64,000 nt of DNA from an uncultured Bacteroidales bacterium (GTDB lineage: Bacteria > Bacteroidota > Bacteroidia > Bacteroidales > Paludibacteraceae), in contig CADBWK010000001.1 of NCBI GenBank assembly GCA_902798385.1, positions 62,001-126,000 of the forward strand, given 5' to 3'. The number at the start of each line of letters is the position of its first letter. Positions within the stretch are counted from its first letter, which is position 1. Of this stretch, positions 52,825 through 60,944 are shown in pieces. A program made the translations under genes and the position numbers. The notes beneath the pieces are model-generated. The model made no database searches and had not been told where the DNA came from. It saw only the letters and a program-made list of their open reading frames with translations.

Positions 52825-54463
52825 ACTTATAGAGGAATCTCTTTATCGACCGTTTGGGCGTGTGCTCGAACGGTTTTTCTTGTACCTCAATATCCGCTAC
52901 CTTGCTGTAAGAGGGGATCAAGCTGTTGAGTTTGGCGAGGTTTGCTTTCATGATCTTCAGGATCTCGTCCGGCGTCATGCGCTTGGTGAGCGTCTCATCG
53001 GGGAAGACGAGCGCTACGAGTTTGCCTTCACGCTCTACGATGAGCGATTCGCCTACTGCCTCTTGGTTATTGAGCTTGTCCTCAATCTCTTCGGGGTAGA
53101 TGTTCTGTCCGGAAGCGCCGAGGAACATCGTCTTGCAACGACCCTTGATGTAGATGTTTTTCTTCTTGTCAAGACGTCCGAGGTCGCCCGTACGGAGCCA
53201 ACCATCTTCGGTAAAGGCGGCGTTGGTGGCGTCCGGGTTCTTGTAGTAGCCCAGCATCACATTCTCGCCTTTGACGAGTATCTCACCGATACCGGCGTCG
53301 TTCGGTTGGTCGATCTTGACGTCCATACCCATCACCGGTACACCACCGGTACGGGCCTTGAAGTACTTCGGCGGGTTACCGCCGATCAGCGGACCGCATT
53401 CGGTCATACCGTAGCCGATAGAGAGCGGAAAATGGATGTCCATCAGACATTTCTCTACGATGGGGTTCATGGCTGCACCGCCACAAATGAAGTAACGTAA
53501 CTTACCACCGAACGCATTGCGCAGACCGCTCTTGACGCGGCTCTTGAGCAGATCGCCTATGCCCGGCACGTGCCAGAACGTACGAATCGCCCATTTACTA
53601 AGCGTCGGGTCGAGTTTTGTTTTGTAGATCTTCTCAATGACGAGCGGTACGGTCACTACCAGATAAGGTTGTACCTCGTTGAGCGCTTTGAGCAGGATGG
53701 ACGGGGTAGGGCTCTTGGTGAGGAAATAGATATGTGTACCGCTGCAGAGCGGGTAGAGCAGCTCGCAGACCTGACCGAACATATGCGCGAGCGGCAGCAT
53801 GGATACGAGACGCTGTCCCGGGTCAACGGGAAGCATCTTCATGCCGACTTCCACGTTATTACTGAGCGAATGACCGTTGAGCATGACGCCTTTGGGACTG
53901 CCGGTCGAACCGCTAGTGTAGTTGATAAGCGACAGTTTCTCCGGATCGGCAGAGAAATAAATATCCTCCGGCTTGATGCCGTGCGTATATTTCTTGGCAA
54001 AGAGTTCATCGATCTCCTCTTTGGTCGGAACATGCAGTTTGGGGGCTACGTACAGCGGACTCCAATCTACGAGCGATATCGCCGCCTTCACTTTTGACGG
54101 CAGCTGCTGATTCTGCAACTCCTTCCATACATAGGGTCCGACGAACAGCAGTTCGCTATCGGAGTGCTCTAACAAATGAGCGATGTCCTCTGCGGTAAAA
54201 TCCTGCAGAATACTAACGCATACACCTTCGTATGCTGCGATAGAGAGGTAAGCCACCGCCCAGTTCGCACAGTTACGACCGGTGAGCGCGATCTTATCGC
54301 CCGGCTTGATACCCAATTGCTCAAAGAGCAGCTGCATACGCAGCATCTCGACTGCCAGTTGACCGAACGTGTACTCGTGATCCTCGTTGTAATCGGTCAA
54401 AGCGGCATCGTTCCACTGGTGCTGCATGACCTCTGTAAGATAATTCAAATAATGCTTTGTCAT
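52823..54463 (-). CDS. Long-chain acyl-CoA ligase (AMP-binding), copy 1
   Basis: A 546-aa ANL-superfamily enzyme. The AMP-binding motif INYTSGSTGSPKGVMLNG, SIGYGMTECGPLI, DGWLRTGDLGRLDKKKNIYIKGR (in parts) and the C-terminal SIKRFLYK lysine region fit fatty acyl-CoA or acyl-ACP synthetases. It lies downstream of a close paralogue with its own promoter between. The N-terminal MTKHYLNYLTEVMQ parallels MATKHYLSYLQETMH in copy 2, which supports both starts. Chain-length preference is unknown. Confidence 0.9.
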   Translation of the reverse strand: MTKHYLNYLTEVMQHQWNDAALTDYNEDHEYTFGQLAVEMLRMQLLFEQLGIKPGDKIALTGRNCANWAVAYLSIAAYEGVCVSILQDFTAEDIAHLLEHSDSELLFVGPYVWKELQNQQLPSKVKAAISLVDWSPLYVAPKLHVPTKEEIDELFAKKYTHGIKPEDIYFSADPEKLSLINYTSGSTGSPKGVMLNGHSLSNNVEVGMKMLPVDPGQRLVSMLPLAHMFGQVCELLYPLCSGTHIYFLTKSPTPSILLKALNEVQPYLVVTVPLVIEKIYKTKLDPTLSKWAIRTFWHVPGIGDLLKSRVKSGLRNAFGGKLRYFICGGAAMNPIVEKCLMDIHFPLSIGYGMTECGPLIGGNPPKYFKARTGGVPVMGMDVKIDQPNDAGIGEILVKGENVMLGYYKNPDATNAAFTEDGWLRTGDLGRLDKKKNIYIKGRCKTMFLGASGQNIYPEEIEDKLNNQEAVGESLIVEREGKLVALVFPDETLTKRMTPDEILKIMKANLAKLNSLIPSYSKVADIEVQEKPFEHTPKRSIKRFLYK

Positions 54464-54488
54464 GTTTTTCTAAACCGGTTTGCGGCGG

Positions 54489-54520
54489 CAAAGGTACTGC
54501 TTTTTTTTGATATATGCAAA
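54489..54520 (-). promoter_or_regulatory. promoter of acyl-CoA ligase copy 1
   Basis: On the minus strand TTTG (54517-54520), 20 bp, TACCTTTG (54489-54496). Confidence 0.83.
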
Positions 54521-54529
54521 CATTTTACA

Positions 54530-54563
54530 AAAAAAAACAAGCGGGTGGTTTCACAATCACCCG
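54530..54563 (-). terminator. terminator of acyl-CoA ligase copy 2
   Basis: On the minus strand GCGGGTG...CACCCGC forms a stem and is followed by a long T tract. Two further stems precede it in the 3' region: GACTCC-TTCG-GGAGTC (54570-54586) and GTTGTGGG/CCCACAAC (about 54618-54639). Confidence 0.8.
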
Positions 54564-54661
54564 CAAGCTTCGACTCCCGAAGGAGTCACCATACTTACTC
54601 ACTTATTATTTACAGAAACGTTGTGGGAACCACCCCACAACGCGGGGTGTTACATTGTATC

Positions 54662-56311
54662 TTACTTATACAAGTAACGTTTGATAGAGCGTTTCGGCGT
54701 CTTTTCAAATTCCGAAGCGACTAATTCTATAGCGCTGATCTGGCTGTAAGCCGGCAGATCTTTGTTGACAATATTGCGGTTCTCTTCCATGAGTTGCGTG
54801 AGGCTCTTGGTGCCCAGTATTTTCTTGCCCTCAGCCGAAGTATCCGGGAAGACAAGGGCAATCAACTTATGGTCACGATCTACCACGATGGACTCTATTA
54901 CGCACGGCATCGAGTTCAGTTTGTCCTCCAACTCCTCCGGATAAATATTCTGACCGGAAGGACCGAGAATCATATTTTTCGAGCGGCCGTGGATATAGAT
55001 ATTACCTGCTTTGTCGAGTACACCCAGGTCTCCGGTACGCATCCAACCATCCTCGGTGAAGACAGCCTTGGTAGCCTCCTCGTTCTTGTAGTAGCCCTTC
55101 ATGACGTTGATACCCTTCACTTGGATCTCACCGTCCTTGCCGGTCGGATCTTCCGAGTCGATACGTACGTGGCATTGCGGCAGCTCTTTACCGCAGCTGT
55201 GGAAGGCGTAGTTCCACGGATCTTCGTAACTGATCAGCGGACCGCACTCGGTCATACCGTAACCGACGCAGTATTGGAACTTGATGTCATGCAGCACTTG
55301 CTCTACCTCGCCGTTAAGGGCAGCACCACCGATGATCAGATAACGGAGTTGACCGCCAAAGGTCTTATCCAGACCTTCTTTGACTTTACCGCGGATGATA
55401 CGACGAAGGATCGGGGTCTTCCACATGATCTTGGCAGCGGGGCTGCTGATCTTCGGGAGAACGCCCTTCTTGATGATCTTCTCCACTACCAAAGGCACTG
55501 TCAGGATCATGAACGGCTTCACTTGTGCAAACGCCTTCATCAGTATGGACGGGGTAGGAGCTGAGGTCAGGAAATATACCTGTGCACCCTCGCATACCTG
55601 ATAAATGAACTCGAACATCAGACCGAACATATGTGCGATCGGCAGCATGGATAGCACGGTATCGCCTTTTCTGTGCGGGATACGGTGGTGCGCGAACTCT
55701 ACGTTACCGCTCAGGTTCAGATGGGTCAGCATTACACCTTTCGGGTTGCCGGTCGAACCGGAAGTGTAGTTGATGACAGCGAGGTCATCGTAGTTGTCCG
55801 TCGGATAATTTACGTCCTCTAAACTAACGCCGTTCGGGAAAGCTTTTTTGAAGCCTGCTTCAGCACCCTCGAAGGCCTTGCGGAACTTATCATCTGCATC
55901 CACGATAGTCATGTCGTCCATGAAGATGGTGGCTTTCAGACCTTTCATCTGCGTGGTGTCGATCTTTTTCTTTACATTCGGACCAACGTACAGAAGTACG
56001 GCTTCCGAGTGATCTACCAACGAGTAGATACCCTCTGCCGTGAAGTCCGGAAGGATCGATACGACTACAGCTTTGTAACTCTCAATAGCCAGGAACAACA
56101 ATCCCCAGTTCGCGCAGTTACGACCGCAGAGCGCAATCTTGTCTCCTTCTTTAATACCGCACGCGCGCCACGTGAAGTGCAGTTTCTCAATCTGCTCTGC
56201 CAACTCGGCATATGTATAATGATTTTCGCCATCCAGATCGGTCATTGCCAGACCGTTCCAGTTGCTGTGCATTGTCTCTTGAAGATACGATAAATAGTGT
56301 TTAGTTGCCAT
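54662..56311 (-). CDS. Long-chain acyl-CoA ligase (AMP-binding), copy 2
   Basis: A 549-aa ANL enzyme related to copy 1: INYTSGSTGNPKGVMLTHLN, CVGYGMTECGPLISYEDP, DGWMRTGDLGVLDKAGNIYIHGR (in parts) and SIKRYLYK. I place the start at ATG 56311 (MATKHYLSYL); an upstream ATG at 56359 lies beyond the predicted promoter. A TetR gene is directly upstream on the same strand and a GAAC-AATC-GTTC dyad overlaps the promoter, suggesting local control by fatty acids or their CoA esters. Confidence 0.9.
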   Translation of the reverse strand: MATKHYLSYLQETMHSNWNGLAMTDLDGENHYTYAELAEQIEKLHFTWRACGIKEGDKIALCGRNCANWGLLFLAIESYKAVVVSILPDFTAEGIYSLVDHSEAVLLYVGPNVKKKIDTTQMKGLKATIFMDDMTIVDADDKFRKAFEGAEAGFKKAFPNGVSLEDVNYPTDNYDDLAVINYTSGSTGNPKGVMLTHLNLSGNVEFAHHRIPHRKGDTVLSMLPIAHMFGLMFEFIYQVCEGAQVYFLTSAPTPSILMKAFAQVKPFMILTVPLVVEKIIKKGVLPKISSPAAKIMWKTPILRRIIRGKVKEGLDKTFGGQLRYLIIGGAALNGEVEQVLHDIKFQYCVGYGMTECGPLISYEDPWNYAFHSCGKELPQCHVRIDSEDPTGKDGEIQVKGINVMKGYYKNEEATKAVFTEDGWMRTGDLGVLDKAGNIYIHGRSKNMILGPSGQNIYPEELEDKLNSMPCVIESIVVDRDHKLIALVFPDTSAEGKKILGTKSLTQLMEENRNIVNKDLPAYSQISAIELVASEFEKTPKRSIKRYLYK

Positions 56312-56332
56312 AATTCTGTATTTTTGTGAGTG

Positions 56333-56365
56333 CAAAATTAGTATATTATATTTGAACAATCGTTC
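56333..56365 (-). promoter_or_regulatory. promoter of acyl-CoA ligase copy 2 with TetR-type dyad
   Basis: TAATTTTG on the minus strand (56333-56340). At the -33 position there is no good TTTG; instead the inverted repeat GAAC-AATC-GTTC (56354-56365) is present, a plausible operator for the adjacent TetR protein. Confidence 0.6.
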
Positions 56366-56382
56366 GAAAACGTTATTTTTTC

Positions 56383-56973
56383 TTATTTTTTTAGCAAATT
56401 ATGTAATTCTGTATATGTTTTTTCCAAAATGGAAAAGTTCATTTGCGCTTGCCCGAGGCCTGCATCATAACTGTTTTTGACCGAAGCGAACATTAACGCT
56501 ATATGATCACGATCGATATCATCCCGAATCAGTCCGGCACGTTGGTCATGGTAAATCGCTTTGCGCCATAACTCCTGTTCCTTGATGGCCAATCGTTGCG
56601 CTTTGCGGTGTAACGCAGGGAAATGGGTGTAGGCGGAGAACATCAGGTTGTTCACGTTCGAGGTGTTGACGGATTTGTTGTCAAAAGTCAGCAGCGCCTC
56701 CTCCAATCCACGCAAATAACTCATCATTGCTGCAATCATCGTCTCTATCCCGGCATCTTCCGGCACACTATTCAATGTTCGTTGCTTAGGCTCGATAAAA
56801 TACTTCTCCATGCAGGTTAAGAACAACTCGTCTTGGTCTTGGAAGTAATAGTAGAGCGTTCCTCGACCGATATCGAGGGAGATCTGCAGATCGCTAATGC
56901 TCACGCCGCTGTAGCCCTTAAGGGCGTACAATTCCATGGCTTTACGAATGATGTACTCTTTCCTGTCCTTCAT
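56383..56973 (-). CDS. TetR-family transcriptional regulator
   Basis: A 196-aa regulator with an N-terminal HTH (IIRKAMELYALKGYSGVSISDLQISLDIGRGTLYYYF, in parts; residues 8-45) and an all-helical ligand domain. Its location between a patatin-like lipase gene and two acyl-CoA ligases suggests a role in fatty-acid metabolism. The start overlaps the patatin gene end by 32 bp. The ligand is unknown; an acyl-CoA is inferred from context. Confidence 0.9.
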   Translation of the reverse strand: MKDRKEYIIRKAMELYALKGYSGVSISDLQISLDIGRGTLYYYFQDQDELFLTCMEKYFIEPKQRTLNSVPEDAGIETMIAAMMSYLRGLEEALLTFDNKSVNTSNVNNLMFSAYTHFPALHRKAQRLAIKEQELWRKAIYHDQRAGLIRDDIDRDHIALMFASVKNSYDAGLGQAQMNFSILEKTYTELHNLLKK

Positions 56974-57886
56974 ACGTATCCAGCGCCTCGTTCATGATGC
57001 GTTTTCCATCCGCGATGATCTGCTCTGCTTTGTCAAAATCGAAGGTGTTATAGGCGTACTGGCGCATGACCGCATGTACGTCCGGCGGTGTCAGACGCAG
57101 CGAGAGAAGGGTGTTCTGCTGAATCTGCATGTCACTCATGCGGTCGAGCATCGAGGTGAAACTAACCCGGCGACCCAAGTCGCGGGCACGGTTCTCCAGG
57201 ATCGTATCGACCCGTTTGCCCAGCAGACGCAACTGGTGCTCCCATGTCTTCGGCACCGCGATTCCTTTCGCGCTGATCTCGGCTATCTTGCCTTCTACGT
57301 CGATGGGTTCGTACGTGTTCTCTATCGGCATGGAGTCCTTGCCGCTGATATCGACTGCCACGAGGATATCATCCTCTGAGCGCTCTACAACATGCAGCGG
57401 AAGCGGATTGAGGATACCGCCGTCAATCAGCAGGCGGTTACCCATCTGGACCGGTTGGAAGAAAAGGGGAATACTGATGGACGCGCGGATCGCGTCAAAC
57501 AGGCTGCCTGTGCGGAATACTACTTCTTCCGTGTTCATCATATCGGAAGCCACGATCGTGCAGGGGATATTCAACTCTTCCAAAGGACGGTCGGGAACCA
57601 CTTTCTGCAGTTCCAGAATGATCCGTTGTCCTTTGACCAGTGAGTTACCGCTCAGCAGGTTGATGTCCATCATGCGGAGGATCAACTGCTTATCCACACT
57701 CAGAAACCATGTTTTTGCTTCTTCCAGTTGTCCGGCAGCATACATACCGGCGATGATCGAACCCATCGAACAACCGGCTATACTTGTGATGGTATAACCC
57801 CGTTCCTCCAGTGCCTCAATCGCTCCGATATGTGCTAATCCGCGTGCTCCGCCGGAACCCAAGACAAGCGCTACGTTCTTTCCCAT
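56942..57886 (-). CDS. Patatin-like phospholipase (RssA-type)
   Basis: A 314-aa protein with the patatin dyad: oxyanion loop GSGGARGLAHIG (N terminus), Ser in GCSMG (residues about 39-43), and Asp in LIDGGILNPLP. Short enough to match RssA/YchK rather than the BamA-fused Bacteroidetes patatins. No signal peptide, so probably cytosolic; it could release fatty acids from lipids for the downstream ligases. It overlaps gcvT by one base and tetR by 32 bp. Confidence 0.9.
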   Translation of the reverse strand: MGKNVALVLGSGGARGLAHIGAIEALEERGYTITSIAGCSMGSIIAGMYAAGQLEEAKTWFLSVDKQLILRMMDINLLSGNSLVKGQRIILELQKVVPDRPLEELNIPCTIVASDMMNTEEVVFRTGSLFDAIRASISIPLFFQPVQMGNRLLIDGGILNPLPLHVVERSEDDILVAVDISGKDSMPIENTYEPIDVEGKIAEISAKGIAVPKTWEHQLRLLGKRVDTILENRARDLGRRVSFTSMLDRMSDMQIQQNTLLSLRLTPPDVHAVMRQYAYNTFDFDKAEQIIADGKRIMNEALDTYEGQERVHHS

Positions 57887-58971
57887 TACACTTCCTTCGC
57901 AGGAATCAGTTTCTCGCGAATCTTGATATAGATGATATTCTCTTTCTTGGCGTACGGTGTCTGAACATATCCCATACCGATACCGACCTTCGTGTTCGGC
58001 AGCATGATACCGGAGGTTACATTACCGATCACCTCGCCGGCTTCGTTGCATATCTCATAACCGTTGCGCGGGATAGCGCGCTCCAGGCACTCGAAATGCA
58101 CCAGTTTGCGCTTCACACCCTCTGCTTTCTGTGCTTTGAGGAAATCGCGGTCGATGAAGTCCTTGGCATCCAGTTTGGTGATCCATCCCAGACCAGCCTC
58201 CAGCGGAGAGGTCGTATCATCGATATCATGTCCGTACAGGCAGTACCATTTCTCCAGACGCAGGCTGTCACGTGCACCCAGACCGATCGGCGCGAGACCA
58301 AACGGTTTGCCTACTTCAAAGAGTGCATCCCATATCTGCTTGCCGTTCTCTGCCGGGAAATAAAGTTCAAATCCACCGGCACCGGTGTAGCCTGTATTGC
58401 TGAGAATAACACCCGGAACACCCGCAAAACTCCATTCGCGGAATGCATAGTAGTCAATTGACTTCAGATCGGCATCCGTCAGCAGCTGCAGTAACTCGGT
58501 CGCTTTCGGTCCCTGAACGGCTAACTGACCGTATCGATCAGAAGCGTTCTCGAGCTTGAGATCAGCATCTGCGAACTTCTCGTCTTTGATCTTGTTCACC
58601 CACTTCCAGTCCTTGTCGATATTACCGGCATTGACTACCATCAGATACTTGGTGGTCGAGTACTTGTAGATGATCAGGTCATCCACGATGCCGCCTTTGC
58701 CGTTCGGCATGCAGGTGTACTGCGCCTTGCCGGCAGCGATAACGGACAGGTCGTTGGTCGTGATATACTGCAGGAAGTCCAATGCTTTCTCGCCTTTTAC
58801 CCAGAACTCACCCATGTGGCTCACGTCGAACACACCTACGCCCTCACGAACGATCATGTGTTCTTGGTTGATACCCGTCGGGTATTGAATAGGCATGTTA
58901 AAGCCTGCAAACTCAGCCATCTTGGCGCCAAGCGCAATGTGGATGTCTGTAAACGGTGTTGTTTTTAACAT
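57886..58971 (-). CDS. gcvT: Aminomethyltransferase (glycine cleavage T protein)
   Basis: T protein of the glycine cleavage system, moving the methylene group from H protein to tetrahydrofolate. The 361-aa protein has [24 protein letters not shown] (in part) and [19 protein letters not shown] with the conserved [32 protein letters not shown] and the end region [19 protein letters not shown]. Length normal. Other gcv genes are not in the window. It is followed by the patatin gene with a one-base overlap and preceded by pepT with a heptamer/octamer array between. Confidence 0.96.
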   Translation of the reverse strand: MLKTTPFTDIHIALGAKMAEFAGFNMPIQYPTGINQEHMIVREGVGVFDVSHMGEFWVKGEKALDFLQYITTNDLSVIAAGKAQYTCMPNGKGGIVDDLIIYKYSTTKYLMVVNAGNIDKDWKWVNKIKDEKFADADLKLENASDRYGQLAVQGPKATELLQLLTDADLKSIDYYAFREWSFAGVPGVILSNTGYTGAGGFELYFPAENGKQIWDALFEVGKPFGLAPIGLGARDSLRLEKWYCLYGHDIDDTTSPLEAGLGWITKLDAKDFIDRDFLKAQKAEGVKRKLVHFECLERAIPRNGYEICNEAGEVIGNVTSGIMLPNTKVGIGMGYVQTPYAKKENIIYIKIREKLIPAKEV

Positions 58972-59003
58972 ATTCTTTAATTCTTTAATTCTTTCACTCT
59001 TTT
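58972..59003. repeat. octamer array ATTCTTTA x4 (gcvT-pepT junction)
   Basis: Units ATTCTTTA, ATTCTTTA, ATTCTTTC, ACTCTTTT. The array starts at the base after the gcvT ATG (minus strand), contains the pepT stop codon (58977-58979) and encodes the last residues of PepT (ERVKELKN is the pattern at the C terminus). Confidence 0.85.
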
Positions 59004-60170
59004 AACGATTTCTAAAATAACGTCCTTTGCTTTTTCCAACGAAGGAACCGGCAGATACTCATAGCGGCTGTGGAAGTTCTCTCCGCCGGCGAAGATATTG
59101 GGGCAGGGCAGTCCTTCAAAGCTCAGTCGTGCGCCGTCTGTACCGCCACGAATAGGCTTCACGTTCGGTGTCACGCCTACTGCCGTCATCGCCTCTTTCG
59201 CCAAGTCGATGATATGCATCACCGGTTCGATCTTCTCGCGCATGTTATAATATTGATCGCGTATCTCGATCTCTACCGTGCCGTCCCCGAACTCGCGGTT
59301 GACCTTACGAACGAGGTGCTCTAACTCGCGTTTGCGACTCTCGAAGCGTGCGCGGTCATGGTCGCGGATGATATAACTGAGCGTCGTCTCTTCCACCGTA
59401 CCGTTCATGCCGATCAGGTGATAGAATCCCTCGTATCCCTGCGTATGCTCCGGCGTCTCCCAGCGCGGCAGCATGACCGCCAGCTGGTACGCGATACGCA
59501 TCGAGTTGATCATCTTGTGGTAGCCGTAACCCGGGTGCACATTCAGTCCGTGCACTTTGATCTTACAAACCGCGGCGTTGAAGTTCTCAAACTCTAGTTC
59601 TCCGATTGCACCGCCGTCCATCGTATAGGCGAAGTCCGCACCGAAAGCCTTCACATCGAAATGGTCGGCACCTTGACCGATCTCTTCGTCCGGTGTGAAG
59701 CCGATACGCACCTTGCCGTGCCGGATCTCCGGGTGCTGAATCAGGTACTCGCAGGCTGTCACGATCTCGGCTATACCGGCTTTGTCGTCAGCACCCAGCA
59801 GGGTGGTCGTGTCCGTCACAATGACGTCCTGACCCGCATAACGCGCATCGATATAATCGCGTTCTTCGGCCTTAACGATGCTCGCCTTCACGTGCTTACC
59901 GCTGGCATCCGGACTCGTGTCCATATGCGCGATAAAACCGATCACCGGTAACCTGTCACCCGTAACCTGTAACCCCTCGCTCGCAGGCAGCGTCGCCATA
60001 ACATACCCGTTCTTGTCGAGGGTCACATCCTTGAGCCCGATGGACTTCAGTTCCTCCGCCAGGTATTTGGCAAACTCCACTTGTCCGGGCGTGGACGGGG
60101 TCATGCCGGTGTTCTCGTCGCTCGTCGTGCAGAACGAGACGTATTTCAAAAAACGTTCAACAATATTCAT
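58977..60170 (-). CDS. pepT: Peptidase T (tripeptide aminopeptidase)
   Basis: Zinc M20B peptidase that removes the N-terminal residue from tripeptides. The 397-aa protein has the metal motif [14 protein letters not shown] (His-x-Asp), [32 protein letters not shown] (catalytic Glu) and [13 protein letters not shown] end. A heptamer array inserts [12 protein letters not shown] before VIGFIAHMD. Both ends of the gene also lie in arrays: the start ATG in a CATACAT array and the stop in an ATTCTTTA array. This makes pepT the gene with most array contact in the window. Confidence 0.96.
   Translation of the reverse strand: MNIVERFLKYVSFCTTSDENTGMTPSTPGQVEFAKYLAEELKSIGLKDVTLDKNGYVMATLPASEGLQVTGDRLPVIGFIAHMDTSPDASGKHVKASIVKAEERDYIDARYAGQDVIVTDTTTLLGADDKAGIAEIVTACEYLIQHPEIRHGKVRIGFTPDEEIGQGADHFDVKAFGADFAYTMDGGAIGELEFENFNAAVCKIKVHGLNVHPGYGYHKMINSMRIAYQLAVMLPRWETPEHTQGYEGFYHLIGMNGTVEETTLSYIIRDHDRARFESRKRELEHLVRKVNREFGDGTVEIEIRDQYYNMREKIEPVMHIIDLAKEAMTAVGVTPNVKPIRGGTDGARLSFEGLPCPNIFAGGENFHSRYEYLPVPSLEKAKDVILEIVKRVKELKN
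59947..59974. repeat. heptamer array TGTAACC x4 inside pepT
   Basis: Units GGTAACC, TGTCACC, CGTAACC, TGTAACC; on the coding strand GGTTACA-like, the same unit as at 3014-3041. Confidence 0.9.
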
Positions 60171-60222
60171 ACATCATACATTATACATCATACATTTACT
60201 TGCTGCCGAAGGCGGAAAGTAA
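60168..60222. repeat. heptamer array CATACAT x4 with abutting hairpin (pepT start)
   Basis: Units CATACAT, CATACAT, TATACAT, CATACAT (60168-60195). The first three bases are the pepT ATG on the minus strand. The hairpin TTACTT...GCC-GAA-GGC...AAGTAA (60196-60222) abuts it, inside the 3' end of the next gene. Confidence 0.9.
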
Positions 60223-60729
60223 CGTACTCAATGCACCGGCATATTGGGCAGCGGTGTTGGCGTAGCCGGCAGCTGTGTTAGCGGTGCTCTGCGCTTGCGT
60301 AGCAGCGTTCTGAACGGTCTCGTTGTTCTTCACCATATCCACCAGACTGTTGGTCACGGTCTCTACGTTATCTTTGGTAACCAAACCCAGCGACGAAGCC
60401 ACCAGACCCTTACCGAACTCACTCAGATAGGTCTTGTCTTTGTAGTTCTCCTTCAGTCCCTCACAGCTGGCGATGAGGTTCACCGTGTTGGCGATGTTCT
60501 GCAAGTTCTTGTAGTCGTACTTCTTGCCGTCCGCTACATACTGCGTGTACAAAGCCTGCAACGCATTGCCTGCACCTTGCCCTGCGCTCATCGCTGCGTT
60601 GGTGCCGGTAGTAGCCGTCGTGGTAGCTGCCGAGCTGGCTGTGTTAGAAGTGTTACTAGAAGTGCTGTTCTGCATGAACCCGCAACCTACCATCATCAAA
60701 GCGGTTGCCATCAAAATCATTTTTTTCAT
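60196..60729 (-). CDS. Hypothetical lipoprotein
   Basis: A 177-aa lipoprotein: MKKMILMATALMMVGC with a lipobox ending at Cys16, then an extremely Ser/Thr/Ala-rich spacer (residues 19-50), a helical domain (YTQYVADGKKYDYKNLQNI, VNLIASCEGLKENY, YLSEFGKGLVASSLGLV) and an Ala-rich end. I do not recognise a named family. The start at 60729 follows from the signal peptide; an upstream in-frame ATG lies in the promoter-leader region. It has its own promoter, divergent from the EF-G2-like gene. Confidence 0.75.
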   Translation of the reverse strand: MKKMILMATALMMVGCGFMQNSTSSNTSNTASSAATTTATTGTNAAMSAGQGAGNALQALYTQYVADGKKYDYKNLQNIANTVNLIASCEGLKENYKDKTYLSEFGKGLVASSLGLVTKDNVETVTNSLVDMVKNNETVQNAATQAQSTANTAAGYANTAAQYAGALSTLLSAFGSK

Positions 60730-60769
60730 AATACTATAATTTATTTTAAATGTGCATTCAAATTCGCTA

Positions 60770-60801
60770 CAAAGGTACAACAATTTTTCTAATTATGCAA
60801 G
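60770..60801 (-). promoter_or_regulatory. promoter of the lipoprotein gene
   Basis: On the minus strand CTTG (60798-60801), 20 bp, TACCTTTG (60770-60777). Confidence 0.82.
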
Positions 60802-60837
60802 CCTACGCGAATTTTTCAGAAAATTTTCTCCTTCTTT

Positions 60838-60869
60838 CTTGCATATATCAAAAAAAAGTAGTACCTTTG
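60838..60869 (+). promoter_or_regulatory. promoter of the EF-G2-like gene
   Basis: CTTG (60838-60841), 20 bp, TACCTTTG (60862-60869). The leader of about 70 bases holds an 8-bp inverted repeat and a heptamer array. Confidence 0.82.
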
Positions 60870-60873
60870 CCCC

Positions 60874-60938
60874 GATTTTGTCACATTGACTTTACAAAAT
60901 CACTAATTTGAAATCATAAATCATAAATATTAAATCTA
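60874..60938. repeat. heptamer array AAATCAT x4 with nearby 8-bp inverted repeat (EF-G2 leader)
   Basis: GATTTTGT/ACAAAATC (60874-60881 and 60894-60901) lies 9 bp before units AAATCAT, AAATCAT, AAATATT, AAATCTA (60911-60938). The array ends 6 bp before the ATG, where a ribosome site would be. Confidence 0.88.
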
Positions 60939-60944
60939 TTACTT

